Of a stretch of 64,000 nt of DNA, positions 47,643 through 56,661 are shown in pieces; position 1 is the stretch's first letter, and each line of letters starts with the position of its first letter. Source of the DNA: Pseudomonas sp. Au-Pse12 (GTDB lineage Bacteria; Pseudomonadota; Gammaproteobacteria; Pseudomonadales; Pseudomonadaceae); assembly GCF_021341665.1 (NCBI RefSeq), contig NZ_JAJTTH010000010.1, positions 124,001 to 188,000 on the forward strand, in the 5' to 3' direction. The translations under genes were made by a program, and so were the position numbers. Under the pieces are notes generated by a model that was given only the letters and a program-made list of their open reading frames with translations, did no database searches and was not told where the DNA came from.

Positions 47643-48586
47643 GGTGCATTCATCGCCGCGGCCAGGGTCTGGCGCACGCCTTCGGCATAGCGGGTCTTGG
47701 CAATCGGCCCGAGCAAGCGTTGCAGGGCCGAGTCGTCGAGGATCAGCGGCGAGCTGAGCAGGTAGTGCATCTCCACCATCTCGCGCAGCAACGGGTCGAA
47801 CAGCCCCAGCAGGCGCAGCAGGTTCTTGCCGATCACTCGCTGCTTGAAGGGCGCGGCGCCGTGCTGGCGGATCAGCTCCAGCAGTTGGCGCTGGCTGGTG
47901 ACCCCGGCGCCGCCCAGGTGCCAGGTCTTGCCGAAGGCGCCGGGCTGCTCGATCAAGCGGCAGACCACCGGGCCGACATCGGGAACGAAGACGAATTCGT
48001 GAGGGCGATCGAGGGGCCCCACCAGGTTCGCCGTACCGCCCCGGACGGCAGCCTGGAACGCGCCGTGCAACAGGCTTTTATCGACCCCCGGGCCGTAGAA
48101 GTCCGGCAGGCGCAGCACCGTGGCCTGGATTTTCCCCCCGGCATGGGCCTGCCACAGCAGGTCTTCCTGGGCCTTGCGCATGCGCCCCTTGAAGCTGTTG
48201 GGCTGGCGCGGGTGATCTTCGGCCACTGGGTTGCCCTGGGGCGGGCCGTAGGGGTAGACGGTGCCGATCAGCAGGATCTTGCGCACCCCGGCGGCGATCG
48301 CCGCGTCCAGGGTCTTGCGCATCAGTTGCGGGTGCAGTTCGAACTGCCAGTAGTTGACCCCCACCAGATAGATCAGGGTGTCGATGCCGGCGGCTGCGGC
48401 TTCGATGCTGGCGCTCCGCTCGGGGTTCCAGGTCACGCATTCGGCCAGCGGGTCGGCGCCGAAGGCCTGTTGCAGGCTGGCGGCATCGCGGCCCACCACC
48501 CGATAGGCCCGCCCCTGACTGCGCAGGCTGCTGGCGATACTTTGACCGATGGCGCCGGCGGCACCCAACAGGGCGATGTCTGGCAT
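47624..48586 (-). CDS. NAD(P)-binding epimerase/dehydratase-like protein
   Basis: A 320-aa atypical/extended SDR. It has the Rossmann motif LLGAAGAIGQSIA (GxxGxxG at the N-terminus) and the active-site-like region GTVYPYGPPQGNPVAEDHP, where the Tyr-containing segment resembles nucleoside-sugar epimerases, then RLPDFYGPG. The substrate is unknown. Its 3' end overlaps the tail of the convergent autotransporter gene by 19 nt. It is divergent from the LysR gene at 48679, whose likely target it is. Confidence 0.85.
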   Translation of the reverse strand: MPDIALLGAAGAIGQSIASSLRSQGRAYRVVGRDAASLQQAFGADPLAECVTWNPERSASIEAAAAGIDTLIYLVGVNYWQFELHPQLMRKTLDAAIAAGVRKILLIGTVYPYGPPQGNPVAEDHPRQPNSFKGRMRKAQEDLLWQAHAGGKIQATVLRLPDFYGPGVDKSLLHGAFQAAVRGGTANLVGPLDRPHEFVFVPDVGPVVCRLIEQPGAFGKTWHLGGAGVTSQRQLLELIRQHGAAPFKQRVIGKNLLRLLGLFDPLLREMVEMHYLLSSPLILDDSALQRLLGPIAKTRYAEGVRQTLAAAMNAPQKDKR

Positions 48587-48678
48587 GGCGAGGTTCCTTG
48601 TGGTTGACGAGTGCTTGCAGGGTGCAAAATCCTCGGCTAAATGAAAATTGCCTGTTCCTCGATGGTCTCTATAAAAAA

Positions 48679-49584
48679 ATGCATACCCAGACTGACAATG
48701 CCCCTCACTGGGATTGGTACCGCAGCTTTCTCGCGGTGCTGGAAACCGGTTCGCTTTCCGCTGCTGGCCGCGCCATGGGCCTGACCCAGCCCACGGTCGG
48801 CCGGCATATCGAGCAGCTTGAGTCCGCCCTGGGCCTGACGCTGTTCATCCGTTCCTTCGACGGTTACGCCGCCACCGAAGCGGCGCTGGAACTCAAGCCT
48901 TACCTGCTGCAGGTGGCGGCGGGGGAGGCGGCCTTGCGCCGGGTGGCCAGCAGCCATGGAGCCGGCGTGCAGGGCTGTGTGCGGATCTCGGCCAGCGAAG
49001 TCATCGGTGTCGAGGTATTGCCGCCGATGCTCGCCCGCTTGCGCCAGCAACATCCCCAGCTGGTGGTCGAGCTGGTGCTGTCCAACCGTGCCGACGACTT
49101 GCTGCAGCGCGAGGCGGACATCGCGGTGCGGATGTTTCGCCCGACCCAGGAAGCGCTGCTGGTGCGCCGCGTGGGGGATATCGAACTGGGCCTGCATGCC
49201 CATCGCGATTATCTGGCGCGCGAGGGCACGCCGCAGACGCTGGAGCAGCTGGATGGCCATGCGCTGATCGGCTTCGATCGGGAAAGCGCCTTTATCCGAC
49301 GCATGCAACAGCAGTACCCACTGCTCTCCCGCGGTCGTTTTGCGCTGCGCAGCGACAGCGATCTGGCGCAACTGGCAGCGCTGCGCGCGGGGTTCGGCAT
49401 TGGCGCCTGTCAGGTCCGGCTGGCCAGCGCCGACCCGCGGCTGGTGCGGGTCCTGGCCGAGGCGTTCGCACCGCGCCTGGAAACCTGGGTGGCCATGCAC
49501 GAAGACCTGCGGGACAGCCCGCGCTGCGCGGTGACCTTCGCCGCGCTGGCGCAGGGGCTGGCGGCCTACGCCGAGGGCGGTTGA
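48679..49584 (+). CDS. LysR-family transcriptional regulator
   Basis: A 301-aa LysR regulator. The N-terminal HTH is LETGSLSAAGRAMGLTQPTVGRHIEQLE (about 20-47), followed by a co-inducer domain including READIAVRMFRPTQEALL. The start at 48679 gives the usual short lead before the HTH. It is 92 bp from the divergent epimerase-like gene, the standard arrangement for a LysR target. Confidence 0.92.
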   Translation: MHTQTDNAPHWDWYRSFLAVLETGSLSAAGRAMGLTQPTVGRHIEQLESALGLTLFIRSFDGYAATEAALELKPYLLQVAAGEAALRRVASSHGAGVQGCVRISASEVIGVEVLPPMLARLRQQHPQLVVELVLSNRADDLLQREADIAVRMFRPTQEALLVRRVGDIELGLHAHRDYLAREGTPQTLEQLDGHALIGFDRESAFIRRMQQQYPLLSRGRFALRSDSDLAQLAALRAGFGIGACQVRLASADPRLVRVLAEAFAPRLETWVAMHEDLRDSPRCAVTFAALAQGLAAYAEGG

Positions 49585-49634
49585 CGGCGGGGGAGGTTGA
49601 GAAAGGTTGTCAGGCGGCCCCGGGAACGGTTTAT

Positions 49635-49647
49635 CATACGCTGTATG
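49635..49647. promoter_or_regulatory. Palindrome CATAC-N3-GTATG before the DHFR-like/TetR pair
   Basis: A perfect 5-3-5 palindrome lies 25 bp upstream of the reductase start, overlapping the probable -10 area (TTATCATACG). Its position is right for an operator of the TetR-family gene that forms the second gene of the operon. Confidence 0.5.
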
Positions 49648-49672
49648 TTTAGGCCTTCAGGAGGCAACGCCC

Positions 49673-50221
49673 ATGGCATTTGGCAAGGTATTCATCGCCA
49701 CTTCGGTGGACGGTTTCATCGCTCGCGACGATGGCGCCATCGACTGGCTGCCCAGCGGCGAGTCCGGCGAGGACTATGGCTACACCGCGTTCATGGACGC
49801 GGTGGACGGGATTGTCATGGGCCGCGCCACCTACGACAGCGTGCTGGGTTTCACCCCCTGGCCGTTCGCCAAGCCGGTGGTGGTGCTCAGCCGCACCCTT
49901 GGCCAGCAGGACGTGCCCCAGCGCCTGGAGGGCCGGGTGCGCATCAGTGCCATGCAGCCTGTGGAGCTGGTCGCGCAGTTGCGGGCCGAGGGCTGGAAGA
50001 GCGCCTATATCGACGGCGGCACGCTGATCCAAGCCTTTCTCAGGGCCGGCCTGATCGATGAAATGACCCTGACCCGGGTGCCGGTGCTGATCGGCAGTGG
50101 CCGGCCATTGTTCGGCGCCCTGGCGCAGGATCTGCGCCTGAGCTGCATCGACTCCCGGCGCTATCCCGACGGGCTGGTCAGCACCCGTTATCGGGTCGAA
50201 CGCGAGGCCGCCCATGACTGA
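49673..50221 (+). CDS. Dihydrofolate reductase-family protein (RibD C-terminal type)
   Basis: A 182-aa protein of the DHFR/RibD-C superfamily. It starts KVFIATSVDGFIARDDGAIDWL, and later has DGIVMGRATYDSVLGF and KSAYIDGGTLIQAFLRAGLIDEMTL, the usual NADPH-binding and substrate blocks. These small stand-alone reductases are usually not the folate enzyme; the substrate is unknown. ATG 49673 has AGGAGG upstream. It overlaps the TetR gene start by 8 nt, a self-regulated pair. Confidence 0.88.
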   Translation: MAFGKVFIATSVDGFIARDDGAIDWLPSGESGEDYGYTAFMDAVDGIVMGRATYDSVLGFTPWPFAKPVVVLSRTLGQQDVPQRLEGRVRISAMQPVELVAQLRAEGWKSAYIDGGTLIQAFLRAGLIDEMTLTRVPVLIGSGRPLFGALAQDLRLSCIDSRRYPDGLVSTRYRVEREAAHD

Positions 50222-50756
50222 GCGTCCCAAGCGCAGCGGCCGCCCCGTGGCGGGTCGCGAGCTGAGCCTGGATCAGGTCCTCGACGTCGGCCTGGCGTTG
50301 CTGGAGGAACTGGGGCCCCAGGGCTTCGGTGGCCGGGCCCTGGCGCGGCAACTGGGGATTACCCCGATGTCGGTGGCCTACCACGTTGGCGACCAGCACA
50401 ACCTGATGCGCCTGCTGGTGGAGCGAGTGCACGCAGAGCCATTGCCCGAGCCGGCGCCGTCGTTGCCGCCGGGGCAACGGATCCAGGCGCTGCTGGGCGA
50501 GTACATGGCCCGGGTTCGGCGCCACCCGGCGCTGACCTTGTGCATCCTCGGTGACCTGCGGTTGTTCGCCGGCTCCCTGGCGGCCTTCAGCCAGCGCCTG
50601 CGCGAGGAAGTGCGCGCCTTCGACACCGACCCGGTGCTGTTCGACCTGCTGGTGGACTACAGCCACGGCCACGCCCTGGCGCTGGCCCTGGCCGGGGAGG
50701 CCGGGGCGGAACTGGATGGAGCCTTCGAGGCGGGGCTGCGACGCTTGCTGCGCTGA
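50214..50756 (+). CDS. TetR-family transcriptional regulator
   Basis: A 180-aa regulator. The N-terminal HTH (about 20-65) has LSLDQVLDVGLALLEELGPQGFGGRALARQLGITPMSVAYHVGDQHNL in shape, with the C-terminal ligand domain resembling TetR_C. It is coupled to the DHFR-like gene by overlap and probably binds the palindrome upstream of that gene. Confidence 0.88.
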   Translation: MTERPKRSGRPVAGRELSLDQVLDVGLALLEELGPQGFGGRALARQLGITPMSVAYHVGDQHNLMRLLVERVHAEPLPEPAPSLPPGQRIQALLGEYMARVRRHPALTLCILGDLRLFAGSLAAFSQRLREEVRAFDTDPVLFDLLVDYSHGHALALALAGEAGAELDGAFEAGLRRLLR

Positions 50757-50764
50757 ACGGCGTT

Positions 50765-51547
50765 TTACCGGGCCGCGCCGAGCATTGCGGCGAACTGCTG
50801 CGCCGACCATTCCTTGCGGTCTGATACCTGGCCGTCGCCCACTTCCACCAGGCGCAACACACCGTCGGCCCGCAGCACCACATCCACTGAGAAAAACCGG
50901 CTGTCGATCAGTGCCGCGCACTCGTGCACCAGGGCCGGCACTTCAGCGCTGGCGCCGTAGGCCTGGCCGTTGAGGACGAAATAGCGGCGCTCGGTGTCCT
51001 CCAGGTACTCCTCGCGGCGCCTGACGCAGATACCGCCCTCGACCTGACCGCGGTACTGGCGCATGCGCTCGATCAGCGGCGCAATGTCCTCGGCGCAGTC
51101 CACCAGGCTGCCGCTGCCGGTGTTCAGCGACTTGACGTAATCCTTGATGAAGTACCCCGGCCAGTCGAGGTCGGCCAGGGCCTGGGTGAAGTCGGCGTCG
51201 GCGTCCAGCACCCGGGTTTCGCAGGTGTAGCGGGCCAGTTGCGGATACCACTGCGGCAGGTGGTGGCAGTGCTGGTAGGCGGCGACGCTGGTGAAGGCGA
51301 CGGCGCCCAGCTGCTGCAACTGTTCGACCAGCGAGCCGTAGCCTTCGGGCGTCAGCATCCAGCCGCGATAGAGCACCGGGGTTGCCGGCGCAATGGCTGG
51401 CCGTGGCCGGAAACGGCCGCTTTCGAAGTCTTCGAAGCAAAACAGCGAGGCACTCAGCCCGGCGGCCAGCACGGCTTGATATTCGTCGAGGTACTGCTCG
51501 TCCGGGCGTTTCGGATCGAACGGGTCGCTGGGGTAGAGAAGGTGCAT
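50765..51547 (-). CDS. ATP-grasp domain protein (DUF4343-like)
   Basis: A 260-aa protein that looks like an ATP-grasp ligase domain. An N-terminal substrate-side part (about 1-90) is followed by FIKDYVKSLNTG, GGICVRRREEYLEDTERRYFVLNG and a C-terminal FFSVDVVLRADGVLRLVEVGDGQVSD with the acidic metal ligands. Start 51547 is used because the frame upstream shows no related sequence. It is a single gene converging on the TetR gene 8 nt away. No partner gene indicates its substrate. Confidence 0.78.
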   Translation of the reverse strand: MHLLYPSDPFDPKRPDEQYLDEYQAVLAAGLSASLFCFEDFESGRFRPRPAIAPATPVLYRGWMLTPEGYGSLVEQLQQLGAVAFTSVAAYQHCHHLPQWYPQLARYTCETRVLDADADFTQALADLDWPGYFIKDYVKSLNTGSGSLVDCAEDIAPLIERMRQYRGQVEGGICVRRREEYLEDTERRYFVLNGQAYGASAEVPALVHECAALIDSRFFSVDVVLRADGVLRLVEVGDGQVSDRKEWSAQQFAAMLGAAR

Positions 51548-51786
51548 GGCGGATCCTGGAAGTGAGCGTTCTGCGGGGCTCAAGAAGCGTCGATGGAGCC
51601 CATTGGGCCGGCCGATGATAACCGGGTTTTTGCGGCAGATCCGACCGATTCGGGCGCGTTTTACATCCCTGCACGTTTGTTCACAGAAAATCACCGGTGC
51701 GCCACAGATTGCAACGCAGGCGCTGGGGATACTGGCGCCTGCTCTGCCGGAGCACCCGGGACCGACGCGATTGAAGGATGAACGAC

Positions 51787-53406
51787 ATGCGCGCACTGCT
51801 GACCTGCTTGCTGATCTCGACCCTGGGGGCCTTGCCCCTGGCCCATGCCGGCGCGCCCCCGGCGTTCCACAAGGTGTTCGAGGATATTGCGGCCGACCAG
51901 CCCGGTTGCGCCGCCGGGGTGATGCGCGGCGGCAAGCTGATCTGGAGCGCGGGCTATGGCGTCGGCAACCTGGCGACCGGCGCGGCGATCCAGGCCGACA
52001 CGCTGTTCAACCTGGCCTCGGTGTCCAAGCAGTTCACCGCCTTCGCGATCCTCCAGCTGGAGGCCCAGGGGCGCCTCAGCCTGGATGACCCGATCCGGCG
52101 TTTTCTGCCCGAACTGCCGGCCTATGCCCAGGGCATCAGGATCCGCCATCTGCTGCACCACACTTCAGGGTTGCAGGACTACATGCTGCTGGCCGAGCTG
52201 GCGGGGATCCCCCTGACCCAGCGCTTCACCCAGCAACAGGCGTTGGACCTGCTGGCGCGCCAGGACAGCCTGATGTTCCCGCCCGGCAGCGAGTTCAGCT
52301 ACAGCAACAGCGGTTACCTGCTGCTGTCGAGCATCGTCGAGCGGGTCAGCGGCCAGCCGCTGAAGCACTACGCGCGGGCGAACATCTTCCTGCCCCTGGG
52401 CATGGAACGCTCCAGCATCGTCGACCAGTACCCGGTGCAGTTGCCGAACCTGGCGCAGGGGCATGAACTGGACGAGCAGGGCAAGGCCCTGGTGGCGGTG
52501 GATGCGCGCTGGGAACAGACCGGCGACGGCCAGGTGCACAGCAACGTGGCGGACCTCATGCGGTGGCTGCGCAACCTGTCCACCGGGCGGGTCGCAGGCC
52601 AGGCATTGGTGAAGCAGATGCGGCAGACCGCGCCCTTCAACGACGGCGACCCGGGCTACTACGGCATGGGCCTGGCCAACCGCAGCTACCGCGGCCTGCA
52701 GGAGCTGTCCCACAGCGGCAGCTGGGCCGGTTTCAGCACCGACGTGGCCTGGTATCCCACGCTGGATGTCGCCACGGCGGTCTTGTGCAACCTGGAGGAC
52801 GGCCAGGCGTCGGAGCGTGCTCATCAGTTGCTGGACACCTTGCTGGGCGAGCCCGGCGCTCCCGCGCCAGGCGACATTCCCGCGCCGCCGCCCAGCATCA
52901 GGGCGGTGCCCAAGGCTGCCCTGGAAACCCTGGTGGCCGGCACCTACCTGGATGCATCGGGTCATCAGTTCCAGCTGCAACGCAGCGGCCAGGGCTGGGC
53001 CCTGGAGAGCTTCCCTGATGTCCTGCCGCTGCGCCGGCACCGTGACCAGCTGCTGGCGGCGGACAACGACGGCACGCCGATCTACCTGGTGGCGGCCGGG
53101 CCAGGGCGGATCGTGGCCAACAACCCGGCTTCGAGCTATGCCCTGGCCCCGGCCTGGAAGCCCGCGGACATCCGCCCCTACGTCGGCCTCTATGCCCTGA
53201 AAACCAGCCCCGGGCAGCTCAAGGTCTATGCCCGGCAAGGTAAGCTCTACGTGCGTATCGGCCCGCACACCTACCCGATGCAGCCACTGACCGCGGAGCG
53301 CTTCAGCGCCGGGGAACTGGGGGTGCTCAGCTTTGCCGAGCAAGGGGCGGTGCTGACCAGCAGCCTGGCGCGCAATCTGCGCTTCGGCAAAGTCCGACAG
53401 GAGTAG
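51787..53406 (+). CDS. Exported serine beta-lactamase-fold hydrolase
   Basis: A 539-aa protein with a signal peptide (RALLTCLLISTLGALPLAHA) and a class C beta-lactamase/DD-peptidase/esterase-type domain (about 30-350). The SxxK nucleophile motif is S78-V-S-K81, the YxN motif Y172-S-N174, and HSG at 309-311 replaces KTG, as in esterase/peptidase members (Pab87/EstB type). A C-terminal beta-rich domain (about 380-539) follows, lipocalin-like. It acts in the periplasm or outside. ATG 51787 is chosen since AAGGATG precedes it; ATG 51778 is possible. Substrate unknown; it is not evidently an antibiotic-resistance enzyme. Confidence 0.85.
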   Translation: MRALLTCLLISTLGALPLAHAGAPPAFHKVFEDIAADQPGCAAGVMRGGKLIWSAGYGVGNLATGAAIQADTLFNLASVSKQFTAFAILQLEAQGRLSLDDPIRRFLPELPAYAQGIRIRHLLHHTSGLQDYMLLAELAGIPLTQRFTQQQALDLLARQDSLMFPPGSEFSYSNSGYLLLSSIVERVSGQPLKHYARANIFLPLGMERSSIVDQYPVQLPNLAQGHELDEQGKALVAVDARWEQTGDGQVHSNVADLMRWLRNLSTGRVAGQALVKQMRQTAPFNDGDPGYYGMGLANRSYRGLQELSHSGSWAGFSTDVAWYPTLDVATAVLCNLEDGQASERAHQLLDTLLGEPGAPAPGDIPAPPPSIRAVPKAALETLVAGTYLDASGHQFQLQRSGQGWALESFPDVLPLRRHRDQLLAADNDGTPIYLVAAGPGRIVANNPASSYALAPAWKPADIRPYVGLYALKTSPGQLKVYARQGKLYVRIGPHTYPMQPLTAERFSAGELGVLSFAEQGAVLTSSLARNLRFGKVRQE

Positions 53407-53545
53407 CGCCACGTCTGGCGTGGCGGCCCCGCAAGTGCTTGCCGCATTGATTAAAGTGGCGCAGGTCCTGGAGCGTACAACAGGCCTCTTAATCTTGAGT
53501 CGAACTCATCAGGCTGGGCATTTTGCGATGTGGCCGCAGTCTCGG

Positions 53546-53572
53546 AAAAAGGCTGCAGCAACTTCGGCAGCC
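53546..53572 (-). terminator. Intrinsic terminator of the RND efflux operon
   Basis: On the minus strand, directly after the RND gene stop, GGCTGC, a 10-nt loop and GCAGCC form a 6-bp stem followed by five T. It is a plausible rho-independent terminator for the TetR-OMF-MFP-RND transcript. Confidence 0.65.
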
Positions 53573-53575
53573 GGC

Positions 53576-56500
53576 TCAGGCCGGGGGCGCGACGTCCTCG
53601 CCGGCCACCGGGCCTGGCTCCGCGGTGGTCGCAGCGGTGTGGGTGGTGCCAATGAACAGGTACATGGCCGGCACCATGAACAGGGTCAGCAGGGTGCCGA
53701 TGGACAGCCCGGCGAAGATCACCAGGCCCATGTCGTGGCGCCCCGCAGCACCGGCACCGGAAGCCCAGACCAGCGGCACCACCCCCAGGACCATGGCCGC
53801 GGTGGTCATCAGGATCGGTCGCAGGCGCACCGCGGCGGCTTCTTCGATGGCCTCGCGCTTGCTGTACCCGGCCAGCTGCAACTGGTTGGCGAACTGCACG
53901 ATGAGGATCCCGTGCTTGGTGATCAGCCCCAGCAGGGTCACCAGCCCGACCTGGGTGTAGACGTTGATCGAGGCGAAACCCATGGTGATGAAGGCCAGGG
54001 CGCCGAACAGCGCCGGCGGCACCGAGAACAGGATCACCACCGGGTCGCGGTAGCTTTCGAACTGGAACGCCAGGGCCAGGTAGACGATCAGGATCGAGAA
54101 CAGCAGCAGGCCGACAAAGCCGCCGGATTCCTGGATGAACTGCCGCGACTCGCCGGCGTAGTCGCTGGAATAACCGGACGGCGCCACCTGTTGCAGGATG
54201 CCCTTGAGCCGGGCCAGCAGTTCGCCCTGGGACACGCCGCTGACCCCGGCCAGGGTGGCTGAGTTGAGTTGCTGGAAGTGGTTGATCGACTCCGGTTCGG
54301 TGGAGGTCTCGATGTGCGCCACGGTGCGCGCGGCAATCATCGCCCCCGACGGGGTGCGGATGTAGTAGTCGAGGATCTGCTCGGGGTTCAGCCGGTTCAC
54401 CTGCAACACCTGGGGGATCACCCGGTAGGAGCGCCCGGCGGTGGAGAAGTAGTTCACGTAGTTACCGCCCAGCGCGGCCGACAGCGCGGCGCCGACGTCG
54501 GCCTGGGTCATGCCCAGGGCGGCGATCTTTTCCCGGTCCACCACCAGTTTGGCCTGGGGCTTGTCGAGCTTGAGGTCGAGGTCGGAAAACCAGAACAGTT
54601 GCTGCTTGGTGGCTTCAGCCAACACCGCCTGGGCCACTTCGTTGAGGTTTTCCACCGATTCGGTGGTGCTGATCACGAACTGCACCGGCAGGCCCTGGGC
54701 GCCGGGCAGCGAGGGCAGGGGGAACGCGGCGATGGTCGCGCCGGGCACCTGGTTCCATTTCTGTTGCAGGTCGAGGATCAGCTGCGCCTGGGTCCGGCTG
54801 CGGTCTTCCCAGGACTTGAGCAGCACCCCGCCCAGCCCCTGGTTCAGCGAGGGCAGCCCGGTGAGCTGGAACATCTGCAGGTACTCGGGTTCCTTGTTGG
54901 CGATCTGGAACGCCTGGTCGGCAATCCATTCCATCTGCTGTGGCGAGGCGGTGGGCGCGCCCTTGATCTGCATGAACACCAGGCCCTGATCCTCGGTGGG
55001 CGACAGTTCGCTCTTGGCGGTCATGCCGCTGGCGGCCACCAGCAGGAACAGCAGGAAGCCGAAGGTCACCAGCACCGGCCAGCTGTCCAGACCGGCTGCC
55101 AGTACCCGGTGGTAGCGCCCCCGCAACCAGTCGAAATAGCGGTCCAGGCGCTTGGCGAAGCGGCCTTCCTCCTGGCCGTCCTTGAACAGCCGCGAGGTCA
55201 TCATCGGCGACAGCGTCAGGGCGATCACCGCCGACACCGTCACCGCGCCGGCCAGGGAAAAGCAGAACTCCTTGAACAGCGCCCCGGTCAGGCCGCTGCG
55301 CAAGCCGATGGGCACGTAGGCGGCGATCAGCACCACGGTCATGGCGATGATCGGGCCGCCCAGTTCGCGGGCCCCCAGCAGCGCCGCCTCCAGCACGCCA
55401 CGGCCTTCCTCCTTGATGTGCCGGTCGACGTTTTCCACCACGATGATCGCGTCGTCCACCACCAGGCCGATGGCCAGCACCAACGCCAGCAGGGTCAGCA
55501 GGTTGATCGAATAGCCCAGCAGGTACATGACGAAAAACGTGCCCACCAGCGACAACGGGATTGCCACCAGGGGCACGATCACCGCGCGGAACGAGCCGAG
55601 GAACAGGTAGATCACCACCGAGACGATGATCATGGCTTCCACCAGGGTCTTCACCACCTCGAAGATCGAGGTGTTGATGAAGGCCGTGGAGTCGTAGACG
55701 ATTTCGCCGCGGACCCCGGCGGGCAGCTGCGATGCCAGTTCGGGGAAGGCTTTGCGCACGTTGTCGGCGACGTTGAGGATGTTCGCGCTGGGCGCCGCCT
55801 TGATGCCGATGAACACCGAGCGCTTGCCGGAAAAGGCCACGCTGCTGTCGTAGTTCTCCGCCCCCAGGGTGATGTTGCCCAGGTCTTCCAGGTACACCAG
55901 GGCGTCGCCGTTGTGCTTGACCACCAAACGCTTGAATTCGTCCACCGTGTGCAGGTCGGTGCCGGCGGTGAGGTCCACGGTGATCATCTGGCCCTTGGTC
56001 GAACCCACGGCGGACAGGTAGTTGTTGCTGGTCAGCGCGGTGGCCACGTCCTGGGCGGTGACGTTGTGCGCGGCCAGTTTGTCCGGGTCGAGCCAGGCGC
56101 GCAGGGCGAATTGGCGGCCGCCGAGGATTTCCGCGGTCTGCACGCCTTCCAGGGAGTCGAGCTTGGGCTTGACCACCCGCACCAGGTAGTCGGTGATGTG
56201 GTTGGTGGCCAGGGTGTCGCTGTAGAAACCCAGGTACATGGCGTCGGTGGTCTGGCCCACCGCCACCGTCAGCACCGGCTCCTGGGACTGGGCCGGCAAC
56301 TGGTTCTTCACCGAGTTGACCTGGGTGTTGATCTCGGTCAGCGCCTTGCTCGAGTCGTAGTTCAGGCGCAGGGTCGCGGTGATGGTGGAGAGCCCGGTGA
56401 TGCTGGTGGACGACAGGTAGTCGATGCCCTGGGCCTGGGCGATGGCTGCCTCCAGCGGCTGGGTGATGAAGCCGGCGACGGTGGCGGCATCGGCGCCGTA

Positions 56501-56653
56501 GTAATAGGTGCTGATGGTGACCACGGTGTTTTCGGTGCGCGGCCACTGGTTCACCGGCAGCTCGAAGATCGAGCGCAGGCCGAGGATCAGGATGAACAGC
56601 GAGACCACCACGGCCCAGACCGGGCGCTTGATAAAGGTATCGGTGAAGTTCAT
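53576..56653 (-). CDS. RND multidrug efflux transporter, inner membrane pump
   Basis: A 1025-aa HAE1-type RND pump: 12 membrane spans with two large periplasmic loops. It begins NFTDTFIKRPVWAVVVSLFI, and has the proton-relay DD in GLVVDDAIIVVENV (span 4), the loop block IEEAAAVRLRPILMTT, and GLITKHGILIVQFANQL. It exports drugs or other small molecules from periplasm and membrane using the proton gradient. It starts 8 nt after the MFP stop. It resembles the MexB/MexQ/MuxB group, but I cannot assign a particular pump name. Confidence 0.93.
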   Translation of the reverse strand: MNFTDTFIKRPVWAVVVSLFILILGLRSIFELPVNQWPRTENTVVTISTYYYGADAATVAGFITQPLEAAIAQAQGIDYLSSTSITGLSTITATLRLNYDSSKALTEINTQVNSVKNQLPAQSQEPVLTVAVGQTTDAMYLGFYSDTLATNHITDYLVRVVKPKLDSLEGVQTAEILGGRQFALRAWLDPDKLAAHNVTAQDVATALTSNNYLSAVGSTKGQMITVDLTAGTDLHTVDEFKRLVVKHNGDALVYLEDLGNITLGAENYDSSVAFSGKRSVFIGIKAAPSANILNVADNVRKAFPELASQLPAGVRGEIVYDSTAFINTSIFEVVKTLVEAMIIVSVVIYLFLGSFRAVIVPLVAIPLSLVGTFFVMYLLGYSINLLTLLALVLAIGLVVDDAIIVVENVDRHIKEEGRGVLEAALLGARELGGPIIAMTVVLIAAYVPIGLRSGLTGALFKEFCFSLAGAVTVSAVIALTLSPMMTSRLFKDGQEEGRFAKRLDRYFDWLRGRYHRVLAAGLDSWPVLVTFGFLLFLLVAASGMTAKSELSPTEDQGLVFMQIKGAPTASPQQMEWIADQAFQIANKEPEYLQMFQLTGLPSLNQGLGGVLLKSWEDRSRTQAQLILDLQQKWNQVPGATIAAFPLPSLPGAQGLPVQFVISTTESVENLNEVAQAVLAEATKQQLFWFSDLDLKLDKPQAKLVVDREKIAALGMTQADVGAALSAALGGNYVNYFSTAGRSYRVIPQVLQVNRLNPEQILDYYIRTPSGAMIAARTVAHIETSTEPESINHFQQLNSATLAGVSGVSQGELLARLKGILQQVAPSGYSSDYAGESRQFIQESGGFVGLLLFSILIVYLALAFQFESYRDPVVILFSVPPALFGALAFITMGFASINVYTQVGLVTLLGLITKHGILIVQFANQLQLAGYSKREAIEEAAAVRLRPILMTTAAMVLGVVPLVWASGAGAAGRHDMGLVIFAGLSIGTLLTLFMVPAMYLFIGTTHTAATTAEPGPVAGEDVAPPA

Positions 56654-56661
56654 GGCGGGCC

